Part shown: one piece after another, positions 6,713-14,962 of the stretch
Position numbering within the stretch: the first letter of the stretch is position 1
How the letters are laid out: every line of letters begins with the position of its first letter
Source of the DNA: an uncultured Eubacteriales bacterium
GTDB lineage: Bacteria; Bacillota; Clostridia; Oscillospirales; Acutalibacteraceae
Direction: 5' to 3'
NCBI GenBank assembly: GCA_948933715.1
Contig: CAQZPH010000014.1
Span: 1 to 21,062, forward strand
Length of the DNA stretch: 21,062 bases
The notes under the pieces: model-generated
Seen by the model: only the letters and a program-made list of their open reading frames with translations
Told to the model about the DNA's origin: nothing
The model's database searches: none
Made by a program: the position numbers and the translations under genes

Positions 6713-7999
6713 ATGAAACAAAAAATAAACACTGATATTGCTATTTTAGGTGGCGGAGCATCGGGGATACTCGCTGCTATATCTTCAGCATACCAGTTTA
6801 AAAAGTCAAATATCCCTTATAATATAACCATTCTTGAGAAAAATGCACGTATTGCTAAAAAGATATTAATCACTGGAAATGGTAAATGCAATCTTACAAA
6901 TCAAAATATTACTCTTAGAAATTATAACTTACCTGCAAGAGGTTTTATAAAAAATATTTTATCTCAATACAATTGCGATTTTGTTGTATCTTTGTTTAAA
7001 AAACTTGGTCTTTTAACCCGAAGTGATTCTATGGGTAGGGTTTATCCATATAGTAACCAAGCCTCAACAGTTGTTGATGTTCTTATTAATGAACTGTCAC
7101 GATTAAAAATTAATATTTATTGCAATTTTGAAACTACGTTAATTGAAAGAAAAAACAATAAATTCTATATAGAGTCATCTGACACTATAATTAACGCAAA
7201 AAAATTAATTATTGCTTGTGGCGGTAAGGCATCTCCTTTTAATGCATTTTGTATGGATGCTTATAAGTATTTATCTAGTTTTGGACACACAATTACAGCA
7301 CTTTCCCCTACTTTAGTTCCGATTAAAACAAACTCGGGATTTGAAAAATCATTAAAAGGAATCAGAACTCCTGGTGTTGTGAGCCTTATTGCTGAGGATA
7401 AGATTATATTAGAAGAGTCTGGTGAAATTCAGTTTACTGAGTCTGGTCTTTCTGGCATTTGTATCTTTCAGATGTCGGCTCTTGTTGGCGAGTTTTTGAA
7501 CTTTAAAACTATCAATTATAATCCGGTTAAAAATGTTTTAATATCTATTGATTTAATGCCTGAATTTTCAAAATCTGTTATAATAAAGCTTTTAAAAGAT
7601 AAAATTAAACATTTCCCAGGGAATTCTGTTGAAAATTTGTTTACCGGTATTTTAAATAAAAAAGTTGGCCAGGTAATTCTTAAAAAATCATCTATAACCA
7701 ACTTATCTTTAAAATGTTCTTCTCTTTCCGAAAAACATTTAACACTTATCGCCGACAATGTTAAAAACTTTTCATTTACTCCTGTGGGTATTTTACCGTT
7801 TAAAAATGCTCAGGTTACTTGCGGCGGCGCAGTTTTAGAAGAGTTTAACTGCGATACTCTTGAGTCAAAAAAAATGCAGGGTCTTTACTCTTGCGGAGAA
7901 ATACTAAATGTAAATGGAGACTGCGGTGGTTATAACCTTCATTGGGCTTGGGTATCTGGTTTTGTCGCGGGCAAATCAGCTGCTAGTTCATGCATTTAA
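6713..7999 (+). CDS. NAD(P)/FAD-dependent oxidoreductase, HI0933/BaiN-like family
   Basis: A 428-residue flavoprotein. The N-terminal dinucleotide-binding motif DIAILGGGASGILAA (GGGASG at 13-18) is followed by the acidic end of beta2 (ITILEKNARIAKKIL). The hallmark of this family, KILITGNGKCNLTN, comes next. The C-terminus has a second FAD-contact segment, GLYSCGEILNVNGDCGGYNLHWAWVSG, with TCGGAVL before it. These identify the HI0933-like (PF03486) family. Members are widespread; one is implicated in bile-acid reduction (BaiN), but no substrate can be inferred here. The ATG at 6713 follows AGAGGA; an in-frame TTG at 6677 lacks a binding site. It is followed after 23 bases by another FAD enzyme, so the two probably form one unit. 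Confidence 0.88.
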   Translation: MKQKINTDIAILGGGASGILAAISSAYQFKKSNIPYNITILEKNARIAKKILITGNGKCNLTNQNITLRNYNLPARGFIKNILSQYNCDFVVSLFKKLGLLTRSDSMGRVYPYSNQASTVVDVLINELSRLKINIYCNFETTLIERKNNKFYIESSDTIINAKKLIIACGGKASPFNAFCMDAYKYLSSFGHTITALSPTLVPIKTNSGFEKSLKGIRTPGVVSLIAEDKIILEESGEIQFTESGLSGICIFQMSALVGEFLNFKTINYNPVKNVLISIDLMPEFSKSVIIKLLKDKIKHFPGNSVENLFTGILNKKVGQVILKKSSITNLSLKCSSLSEKHLTLIADNVKNFSFTPVGILPFKNAQVTCGGAVLEEFNCDTLESKKMQGLYSCGEILNVNGDCGGYNLHWAWVSGFVAGKSAASSCI

Positions 8000-8022
8000 A
8001 CTAAAAATTAAAGGAGTAAAAA

Positions 8023-9615
8023 ATGATTAGAATATCAAATCTTTATTTGCCTCTGGACTTTGATTTTAATAATATAAAAACGTTTGCATCGCAAATCTTA
8101 AAAATTCCAAGTGGTAAAATAGATAATGTAAGTTTACATAAAAAGTCAATAGATGCTCGGCGTAAAGATAATATAAAGTTTAACTGTACTATAGATGTAT
8201 CTGTAGCTGAAAACGAACAAAAAATAGTACGAACTTGTAACAAAGATAATATTTTTATCGTTACACCATATGAATATACGCTTCCACTTTATAAGAACCT
8301 TTCTAAACGTCCTTTAGTTGTCGGGTTTGGCCCTGCGGGTATGTTTGCAGCATTAACTTTAGCAAATGCAGGGCAAAAACCTATTATAATTGAACGAGGT
8401 CGCGATGTGGATAACCGCACAAAAGACGTAAATAATTTTTGGCGGACAGGTACACTTGATCCTTCTTCTAATGTTCAATTTGGCGAAGGCGGCGCAGGGA
8501 CCTTTTCAGATGGTAAGTTAACTACGGGTATTAAAGATAAAAGAGTACCTTTTGTTTTCAATGAATTTGTACTAAACGGTGCACCACGAGAAATTCTATA
8601 TCTATCTAAACCCCACATCGGAACTGATAACCTTAAAAAAGTTGTAAAAAATATAAGAGAAAAAATAATTTCTCTAGGTGGAGAGATTTTATTTGAAACT
8701 CAGCTCATTGACATAATTAAAAATAATGAAAAAATTGCTGGCGCTGTAGTTCGTGATAATAATCATACATATGAAATCGCTACTGATAATATAATATTAT
8801 GTATCGGTCACAGCGCAAGAGATACCTTTAAAATGCTTTTTGATGCTGGAGTTAAGATGACACAAAAGGCTTTTTCTGTAGGAGTCAGAATTGAACATCC
8901 ACAAACCCTTATTAATAAAGCGCAATACGGTGCTTTTGCAAGCCATAAAAAACTTGGTGCTGCTGATTATAAATTAGCAGTGCACCTTGAAAATGGGCGT
9001 GGAGTTTATACATTTTGCATGTGCCCTGGAGGAAGTGTTGTGGCAGCTGCTTCTGAACCCGGATACCTTGTAACAAATGGCATGAGTGAATTTGCAAGGG
9101 ATAATAAAAATTCAAATAGCGCTCTTTTGGTGAGTGTCACCCCTGAAGATTTTAATTCGGCACATCCACTTGCGGGCATCCAGTTCCAAAGAAAACTCGA
9201 ACATGATGCTTTTATATTAGGCGGTAAAAATTATTTTGCTCCCGTTCAATTAGTTGGTGATTTTCTTAATAACAAAACTTCCTCTTCTCTTGGTGAGGTT
9301 GTTCCTAGCTATAAACCTGGGTACACTTTATGTAACCTTGCTAACTGTTTACCAGATTATATTATAGATTCCCTACGCCTTGGGATAGTCGCTCTTAATA
9401 AAAAACTTCCTGGCTTTGCCAAAGATGATGCAATTCTAACTGGAACCGAAACTCGGAGCTCTTCACCTGTTAGAATATTACGAAGCGAAACTTTTGAATC
9501 AATTAATATAAAAGGTCTTTACCCTTGCTCTGAGGGTGCTGGTTATTCAGGCGGAATTGTATCTGCCGCTGTTGACGGTATAAAATGCGCCCAAGCTCTT
9601 TTATCTAAAACCTAA
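8023..9615 (+). CDS. FAD-dependent dehydrogenase-like protein (COG2509 family)
   Basis: A 530-residue flavoprotein. About 95 residues of N-terminal domain precede the FAD-binding motif PLVVGFGPAGMFAALTLANAG and its acidic partner IIIERG. NVQFGEGGAGTFSDGKLTTG follows, a stretch characteristic of the COG2509 group. Later motifs are IILCIGHSARDTF, a Cys-containing FCMCPGG, and the C-terminal FAD contact GLYPCSEGAGYSGGIVSAAVDG. The family is common in Firmicutes and Bacteroidetes, often annotated 'NAD(P)/FAD-dependent oxidoreductase'; its reaction is not known to me. AAAGGAG lies 6 bases before the ATG. It is probably co-transcribed with the preceding flavoprotein. No clear terminator is visible before the next promoter at 9648. 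Confidence 0.88.
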   Translation: MIRISNLYLPLDFDFNNIKTFASQILKIPSGKIDNVSLHKKSIDARRKDNIKFNCTIDVSVAENEQKIVRTCNKDNIFIVTPYEYTLPLYKNLSKRPLVVGFGPAGMFAALTLANAGQKPIIIERGRDVDNRTKDVNNFWRTGTLDPSSNVQFGEGGAGTFSDGKLTTGIKDKRVPFVFNEFVLNGAPREILYLSKPHIGTDNLKKVVKNIREKIISLGGEILFETQLIDIIKNNEKIAGAVVRDNNHTYEIATDNIILCIGHSARDTFKMLFDAGVKMTQKAFSVGVRIEHPQTLINKAQYGAFASHKKLGAADYKLAVHLENGRGVYTFCMCPGGSVVAAASEPGYLVTNGMSEFARDNKNSNSALLVSVTPEDFNSAHPLAGIQFQRKLEHDAFILGGKNYFAPVQLVGDFLNNKTSSSLGEVVPSYKPGYTLCNLANCLPDYIIDSLRLGIVALNKKLPGFAKDDAILTGTETRSSSPVRILRSETFESINIKGLYPCSEGAGYSGGIVSAAVDGIKCAQALLSKT

Positions 9616-9647
9616 GGTACTACACTTTTTCTTTTTTATTATATTAC

Positions 9648-9675
9648 TTGAAAAAATTTTTAAATTTGTTATAAT
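9648..9675 (+). promoter_or_regulatory. Putative SigA promoter of the metal-efflux operon
   Basis: TTGAAA (9648-9653), a 16-base spacer and TATAAT (9670-9675), with an extended -10 TG at 9667-9668. The predicted transcription start falls at the left edge of the operator at 9682, so a bound repressor would block initiation. Confidence 0.75.
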
Positions 9676-9681
9676 AAAATC

Positions 9682-9707
9682 AATATATGAACATATATTC
9701 ATATATT
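9682..9707 (+). promoter_or_regulatory. 12-2-12 operator for the ArsR/SmtB-type repressor
   Basis: Half-site AATATATGAACA (9682-9693), two central bases TA, and half-site TATTCATATATT (9696-9707). The second half is the reverse complement of the first except at one position. This 12-2-12 layout with TGAA/TTCA cores is the known form of SmtB/CadC/CzrA operators. It sits directly between the -10 box and the ribosome binding site of arsR, indicating autoregulation. Confidence 0.85.
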
Positions 9708-9719
9708 GGAGGTGTTTTT

Positions 9720-10028
9720 TTGAACGAAAATAGCGATAGCTTGTATTTATTATCGGAATTTTTTAAAGTATTCGGCGATCTTACTAGAATAAAAATAATC
9801 AAAATTCTATTAAACAAAGAAATGTGCGTTTGTGACATTGCTAAATCTCTTAACATGGGGCAATCTGCTATTTCTCATCAACTTAGAATACTGCGCGCTT
9901 CTTCTCTTGTTAGAGTAAGAAAAAATGGTAAAGAATCATTTTATTCGCTCGATGATGACCATATAAAAACTATATTTAATTTAGGTCTTGAACATATCAT
10001 GGAAGGGAGAGCTAATTTTGACTGTTAA
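9720..10028 (+). CDS. ArsR/SmtB-family metal-sensing repressor
   Basis: A 102-residue winged-helix dimer-type repressor that releases DNA when it binds metal. The recognition region is CVCDIAKSLNMGQSAISHQLRILRASSLV (about 36-64), followed by the wing VRVRKNGKESFYSL. Two kinds of metal site can be read. The alpha3 ELCVCDL-like site has Cys36 and Cys38. The alpha5 site Asp79-x-His81 ... His92-x2-Glu95 has the spacing of the Zn site of SmtB/CzrA. The start is TTG at 9720, seven bases after GGAGG; an ATG at 9687 lies inside the operator and is not credible. It overlaps the efflux ATPase gene by 11 bases. Zn(II), Cd(II), Co(II) or Pb(II) are the likely inducers; the exact metal cannot be read from sequence. 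Confidence 0.92.
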   Translation: MNENSDSLYLLSEFFKVFGDLTRIKIIKILLNKEMCVCDIAKSLNMGQSAISHQLRILRASSLVRVRKNGKESFYSLDDDHIKTIFNLGLEHIMEGRANFDC

Positions 10029-12081
10029 GTATCAACTTTTAAATATTGATTGTGCACATTGTGCTCAAGAAATTTCTGAAGCTATATCCAATATTTCAGA
10101 AATAAATAGTGCGCATGTTGATTTTGTAAATAAATTAATTTATATTGATACTAAAACTAAACCTAACACGGCTTTAATTAACAAAATGCAAGATGTAATA
10201 AATTCTATTGAAAATGGAGTTAAAATTATCCCTATTACTGACTCTAAAGAAAAACAAAAAAGATTCCACAAGGATTTAATTTTTATTTTTATGTCTATAG
10301 CTTTTTTTATTTTAGGAATCTTATCTAAACCAATAAATTACTACTTACAATTGTTGTTATTCATATTATCAATAATCCTTTGCGGTTATGATACTTTTAA
10401 AAAAGGAATATTATCTCTTTTTAAGTTTAAACTCGATGAAAAAAGTTTAATGACAATTGCGGCTATTGCTGCTTTTATTATTGGTGATTTTACAGAAGGT
10501 TTCTTTGTAATTTTACTATTTAAAATCGGTAACTTACTTGAAAATCTTGCTGTAAATCGTTCACGAAACAGTATAAAAAAATTAGCTTCGGTTGTTCCAG
10601 ATACTGCATTTTTGTTAACTAACGGGACTGAAACAAAAGTTTCTGCTAATGATTTAAAAATAGATGACATAATAAAGGTCCATCCGTTTGATAAAATCCC
10701 AGCTGACGGTATTGTAATTGACGGAACATCCTCTCTTAACCCATGCGCTATAACAGGAGAGAGTATTCCTATAGATGTGTCAGCTGGTAGCAAAGTTTTA
10801 TCTGGTATGATAAATAATTCAGGGACAATCACTGTTAAAGTAACGGCACCTGCTAGTGAATCTGCAGCAGGAAAAATAATTAAAATGATAGAAGAAGCTT
10901 CTATGCAAAAAGCCGATACTGAAAACATCATTTCGCGGTTTGCAAGAATATATACTCCTATTGTTGTAATTTTAGCCGTGCTTTTATGTATATTTCCTTT
11001 TATATTATCACTTGGCCCTTTTGACTTGTGGTTTAGACGTTCGCTAGTTTTCCTTGTCGCTTCGTGCCCATGCGCTATTGTTATTTCTGTTCCACTGGCT
11101 TTTTATTCTGGAGTAGGTACATCCTCAAAATTTGGAATCTTATTTAAAGGTAGTAAATATATCGAGGTTCTAAGTCACACTGATACAATTGTTTTTGATA
11201 AAACTGCAACACTCACAACAGGTGTTTTATCTATATCTAATATTCATTCCTTTGATAAAAATATTAGTAAAGAAGCTATTTTAAATCTCGCTGCTGCTGT
11301 AGAATCTTATTCTAATCACCCTATTGCTAATGCCATTAAAGATGCAGCTTCCGGGGAAAATCCGTTTGTTGCAACAAATTTCACTGAATATGCAGGGTTT
11401 GGCGTATGCGCTTTTATTAACAATAAAAAAATATTATGTGGTAACAAAAAACTATTTCTTGAAAACGATTATAACATGGACACAATTGTTGATTGTCCTC
11501 TTTATATTGCTATCGACAAAAAAATAGTAGGAGCCATGGAATTTAGCGACACCGTGCGAGACTGTGCACCAAACGTTATATCAGACTTAAAAGGTTTAAA
11601 TATTAATGATTTCATAATATTAAGCGGTGACTCTGAAAATGAAGTAAAAAAAGTTGCGCAAACTTGTGGCATAGATAAATTCTATTCTAAACTTTTACCT
11701 GAAGATAAACTTAAAATATTTAATAAAATAAAAGAATCTTCTCGTGCTTGTGTTTTTATTGGTGACGGCATAAATGATACTCCCACTTTAGCAGCTGCTG
11801 ACTGCGGTATTGCTATGGGCCAAGGTAGCGTTGCTGCGATTGAAATTGGAGATGTCGTATTTTTAAATAACAATATTGATAAACTTCCCGCTTCAATAAA
11901 ATTATCACGAAAGATAATGAACATAGTTAAATTTAATATTGGTTTTGCACTTGTAGTAAAAGTTATTGTTTTAATATTAGCAGCTCTTGGAATTGCACCT
12001 ATGTGGTCTGCTGTAATTGTTGATACTGGTGTAACATTACTTGCGGTTTTAAATTCTTCTCCTAAATTTATAAGATATTAA
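10018..12081 (+). CDS. P1B-type heavy-metal efflux ATPase (Zn/Cd/Pb class)
   Basis: An inner-membrane ATPase exporting soft divalent metals. From the TTG start at 10018 (GGGAG about 8 bases upstream, inside arsR) it has 687 residues. An N-terminal HMA domain carries Cys12-x2-Cys15 (NIDCAHCA). The actuator loop has TGES at 246-249. The membrane metal site is Cys350-Pro-Cys352 (SCPCAIVISVPL). The SNHPI motif lies in the nucleotide domain, and GDGIND starts at 582. The last two membrane helices carry Lys648 and Asp669 (VDTGVT), matching the Lys/Asp pair of the P1B-2 ZntA/CadA class. The phosphorylation motif around Asp394 is DKTATLT, with Ala397 where nearly all P-type ATPases have Gly. It forms a two-gene operon with the repressor and ends at a strong terminator. 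cadA or zntA would both be plausible names. Confidence 0.93.
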   Translation: MTVKYQLLNIDCAHCAQEISEAISNISEINSAHVDFVNKLIYIDTKTKPNTALINKMQDVINSIENGVKIIPITDSKEKQKRFHKDLIFIFMSIAFFILGILSKPINYYLQLLLFILSIILCGYDTFKKGILSLFKFKLDEKSLMTIAAIAAFIIGDFTEGFFVILLFKIGNLLENLAVNRSRNSIKKLASVVPDTAFLLTNGTETKVSANDLKIDDIIKVHPFDKIPADGIVIDGTSSLNPCAITGESIPIDVSAGSKVLSGMINNSGTITVKVTAPASESAAGKIIKMIEEASMQKADTENIISRFARIYTPIVVILAVLLCIFPFILSLGPFDLWFRRSLVFLVASCPCAIVISVPLAFYSGVGTSSKFGILFKGSKYIEVLSHTDTIVFDKTATLTTGVLSISNIHSFDKNISKEAILNLAAAVESYSNHPIANAIKDAASGENPFVATNFTEYAGFGVCAFINNKKILCGNKKLFLENDYNMDTIVDCPLYIAIDKKIVGAMEFSDTVRDCAPNVISDLKGLNINDFIILSGDSENEVKKVAQTCGIDKFYSKLLPEDKLKIFNKIKESSRACVFIGDGINDTPTLAAADCGIAMGQGSVAAIEIGDVVFLNNNIDKLPASIKLSRKIMNIVKFNIGFALVVKVIVLILAALGIAPMWSAVIVDTGVTLLAVLNSSPKFIRY

Positions 12082-12103
12082 TTTAAATATATAAATAAAA
12101 AAC

Positions 12104-12138
12104 AAAGGAACACTAAAAATAATAGATAGTGTTCCTTT
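12104..12138. terminator. Bidirectional intrinsic terminator between efflux operon and dapL
   Basis: Arms AAAGGAACACT (12104-12114) and AGTGTTCCTTT (12128-12138) form 11 perfect pairs with a 13-base loop. A-rich sequence lies on the left and ACTTTTATTTT on the right, so it can stop transcripts arriving from either of the two converging genes. Confidence 0.88.
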
Positions 12139-12147
12139 ACTTTTATT

Positions 12148-13323
12148 TTAAAGTCTTTTTAATCGTTCCACTGCTTTTAAGGTGTTATCTCTATCTCCAA
12201 AAGCTGTTACTCTAAAAAAGCCTTCTCCATTTTTTCCAAACCCTGAACCTGGTGTTCCTACAATATGTGTTTTCTCTAATAAATAGTCAAAGAAATCCCA
12301 CGAGGTCATTTTATCTTGGCACTTCATCCAAATATATGGAGAATTTTCGCCACCGGTAAAATATATTCCTTTGTCTTTTACTGCTTTAGCAATTAATTTT
12401 GCATTATCTTTATAATAATTTATATTTTCAGTAATCTGAGTGATTCCCTCTTTTGAAAATACAGCTGATGCACCTTTTTGAACAATATAAGACACGCCAT
12501 TAAATTTTGTTGATTGCCTTCTAAACCACAATTTATTTATTGATGCACCATCAAACTCTAAATCCATTGGCACCACTGTATATCCACATCTAACACCTGT
12601 AAACCCCGCTGTCTTTGAAAATGAACATAATTCTATCGCGCATTTTTTTGCACCTTTTATTTCAAAAATACTCCGAGGTAAAGATTTATCTTCAATAAAA
12701 GCTTCATAAGCAGCGTCAAACAAAATAACTGCTTTATTTTCGATCGCATAATCAACCCACTTCTTTAGTTGCTCATGATTATAAACCGCTCCAGTAGGAT
12801 TATTAGGAGAACATAAATAGATTATATCTGCTTTTATATTTTCATCCGGAAGTGGTAAAAAACCATTATCTTTGTTAGCATTTATATATTGTATCTTTCT
12901 GCCGTCCATAACATTAGTATCTACATACACAGGATAAACCGGATCTGGAATCAGCACCGTGTTCTCTTTTGAAAAGATATCTAAAATATTTGCAACGTCA
13001 CTTTTAGAACCATCACTTACAAATATCTCATCAGCGTCAATTTCTATTTTTCTATCATTGTAATATTTTTTAATTGAATCTCTTAAAAAATCATACCCTT
13101 GATATGGCCCATACCCTTTAAAAGTATCTTTCTGGCTCATCTCTAAAACTGCATTTTGCATCGCATTAATAACAGCCGAGCACAATGGCAAAGTTACATC
13201 ACCGATACCTAATTTTATTATGTCTGCATCAGGATGAGATTTAGAAAATTCCGTGGTTTTCTTAGCTATATTGGCAAAAAGATAACTCTCTTTAAGATTA
13301 AAATAGTTTGAATTTATTTTCAT
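12148..13323 (-). CDS. dapL: LL-diaminopimelate aminotransferase
   Basis: A PLP enzyme that converts tetrahydrodipicolinate directly to LL-diaminopimelate, bypassing the acylated intermediates of the classical lysine pathway. The 391-residue protein is of fold-type I. It begins MKINSNYFNLKESYLFANIA, has GIGDVTLPL near residue 40 and YGPYQGYDFLRD near 71, which are DapL-like features. SPNNPTGAVY lies near 172, and the PLP lysine is Lys237 in CSFSKTAGFTGVRCGY. Linkage to dapF in the same operon supports DapL over other class I aminotransferases. It lies 40 bases after pyrG with no terminator visible between, and its own 3' end converges on the efflux ATPase. An AGGGA about 11 bases upstream serves as ribosome binding site. 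Confidence 0.92.
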   Translation of the reverse strand: MKINSNYFNLKESYLFANIAKKTTEFSKSHPDADIIKLGIGDVTLPLCSAVINAMQNAVLEMSQKDTFKGYGPYQGYDFLRDSIKKYYNDRKIEIDADEIFVSDGSKSDVANILDIFSKENTVLIPDPVYPVYVDTNVMDGRKIQYINANKDNGFLPLPDENIKADIIYLCSPNNPTGAVYNHEQLKKWVDYAIENKAVILFDAAYEAFIEDKSLPRSIFEIKGAKKCAIELCSFSKTAGFTGVRCGYTVVPMDLEFDGASINKLWFRRQSTKFNGVSYIVQKGASAVFSKEGITQITENINYYKDNAKLIAKAVKDKGIYFTGGENSPYIWMKCQDKMTSWDFFDYLLEKTHIVGTPGSGFGKNGEGFFRVTAFGDRDNTLKAVERLKRL

Positions 13324-13363
13324 TAAAACGACAGTCCCTTCAGAATATAAAGTAAGGCAAAAA

Positions 13364-14962
13364 TTATTTATTTTTTAAAGAAGCTTTTATAAATTCTCTA
13401 AACAAAGGGTGCGCATGATTTGGCCTACTTTTAAATTCAGGATGATATTGCACACCTATAAAGAAATCATTTGCTGGAATCTCAATTGCTTCCACTAATA
13501 AACCGTTAGGAGAAGTCCCTGAGAATACTATACCATTCTCTTCAAATATTTCTCTATAATCATTATTAAATTCATACCTATGTCTATGACGTTCATTTAC
13601 TATTTCTTCTTTATAAGCTTTTTGCATTATAGTACCTGGTTTTATTTTGCATGGGTAAGCCCCAAGTCTCATGGTACCACCTTTTGGCAAGTTACCCTGC
13701 TGATCTTTCATTAAATCTATAACAGAACATTCTCCATCGGGTTTAAATTCACTTGAATTGGCATTTTTAAAACCTAAAACATTTCTTGCAAACTCCATTG
13801 CCACCGTTTGCATACCAAGACAAATCCCAAGAAACGGTACATTATTTTCTCTTGCATATTTTATGGCACTTATCTTACCATCTATGCCCCTATCTCCAAA
13901 ACCACCTGGAATTAATATTCCATCACACTCGGATAACAAATCTTTTGCACTAAAATCGGTAACTAATTCAGCGTCTATCCATTTTATCTCTACTTTAGCG
14001 CCATTTTCTATGCCTCCATGGCTCAATGCTTCTGCAACTGAAAGATATGCGTCATGCAATTTAACATATTTTCCGACCAGTGCAATCTTAACGTTTTTAT
14101 CTCTTGCGTTTATTCTATCCACCATAGAAATCCATTCAGACATATCACCCGGTGTGCAGTCAATACCCAATTCTCTGCATACAATAGACGAAAAGTTACT
14201 TTCCTCAAGCATTAAAGGTGCCTGATAAAGCGATGGAACAGTCATATTTTCTATAACACAGTCAGGTTTAACGTTGCAAAACAGCGAGATCTTTTGCCTT
14301 ATACTTAAACTTAAGGGTTCATCGCATCTAGTAACAATAATATCCGGGTTAACTCCAAGCGAACGGAGCTCCTTAACCGAATGTTGAGTTGGTTTTGATT
14401 TATGTTCACCTGAACTTTTTATGTAGGGCACAAGCGTTACATGTATAAATAAACAGTTCTCTCTTCCAACTTCAAGCGAAACTTGCCTAATGGCCTCTAA
14501 AAAAGGTTGACTTTCAATATCTCCAGTTGTACCACCAATTTCAGTTATAACAACATCAGCTTTAGATTTTTTCCCCACAGAATAAATAAAGTTCTTTATC
14601 TCGTTTGTAATATGTGGAATCACCTGGACAGTCTCTCCAAGATATTCGCCATTTCTTTCTTTAGCTAAAACATTCCAATACACTTTACCGGTAGTAAGGT
14701 TTGAAAACTTATTTAAATCTTCATCAATAAATCTTTCATAATGGCCAAGATCAAGATCTGTTTCTGCTCCATCCTCTGTAACAAAAACTTCACCATGTTG
14801 ATACGGACTCATTGTTCCTGGGTCAACATTTATATAAGGATCTAGCTTTTGCGCTGCCACTTTTAATCCCTTTGATTTTAGTAACCTTCCTAAAGAAGCT
14901 GCTGTAATACCTTTGCCAAGACCAGATACCACTCCTCCAGTTACAAAAATATATTTTATCAT
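13364..14962 (-). CDS. pyrG: CTP synthase (glutamine-hydrolysing)
   Basis: Makes CTP from UTP, ATP and glutamine. The 532-residue protein begins with the amidoligase domain signature MIKYIFVTGGVVSGLGKGIT and continues with KLDPYINVDPGTMSPYQHGEV and EIGGTTGDIESQPFLEA. The C-terminal class I glutamine amidotransferase domain has GILIPGGFGDRG, the nucleophile Cys381 in FLGICLGMQ, and the His/Glu pair in GVQYHPEFKSRP. Length and motif order are normal. Its ATG overlaps the TGA of dapF (ATGA), with AAGGGG inside dapF as binding site, so translation is coupled. Firmicute pyrG genes that stand first in a transcript are often attenuated through CTP-sensitive initiation. As an internal gene here, that mechanism is not visible. 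Confidence 0.98.
   Translation of the reverse strand: MIKYIFVTGGVVSGLGKGITAASLGRLLKSKGLKVAAQKLDPYINVDPGTMSPYQHGEVFVTEDGAETDLDLGHYERFIDEDLNKFSNLTTGKVYWNVLAKERNGEYLGETVQVIPHITNEIKNFIYSVGKKSKADVVITEIGGTTGDIESQPFLEAIRQVSLEVGRENCLFIHVTLVPYIKSSGEHKSKPTQHSVKELRSLGVNPDIIVTRCDEPLSLSIRQKISLFCNVKPDCVIENMTVPSLYQAPLMLEESNFSSIVCRELGIDCTPGDMSEWISMVDRINARDKNVKIALVGKYVKLHDAYLSVAEALSHGGIENGAKVEIKWIDAELVTDFSAKDLLSECDGILIPGGFGDRGIDGKISAIKYARENNVPFLGICLGMQTVAMEFARNVLGFKNANSSEFKPDGECSVIDLMKDQQGNLPKGGTMRLGAYPCKIKPGTIMQKAYKEEIVNERHRHRYEFNNDYREIFEENGIVFSGTSPNGLLVEAIEIPANDFFIGVQYHPEFKSRPNHAHPLFREFIKASLKNK

Noticed and set aside
10386..10931. 181-codon minus-strand open frame inside the ATPase gene
   Set aside because: It is the complement of conserved ATPase codons (actuator domain) and has no family resemblance or binding site.
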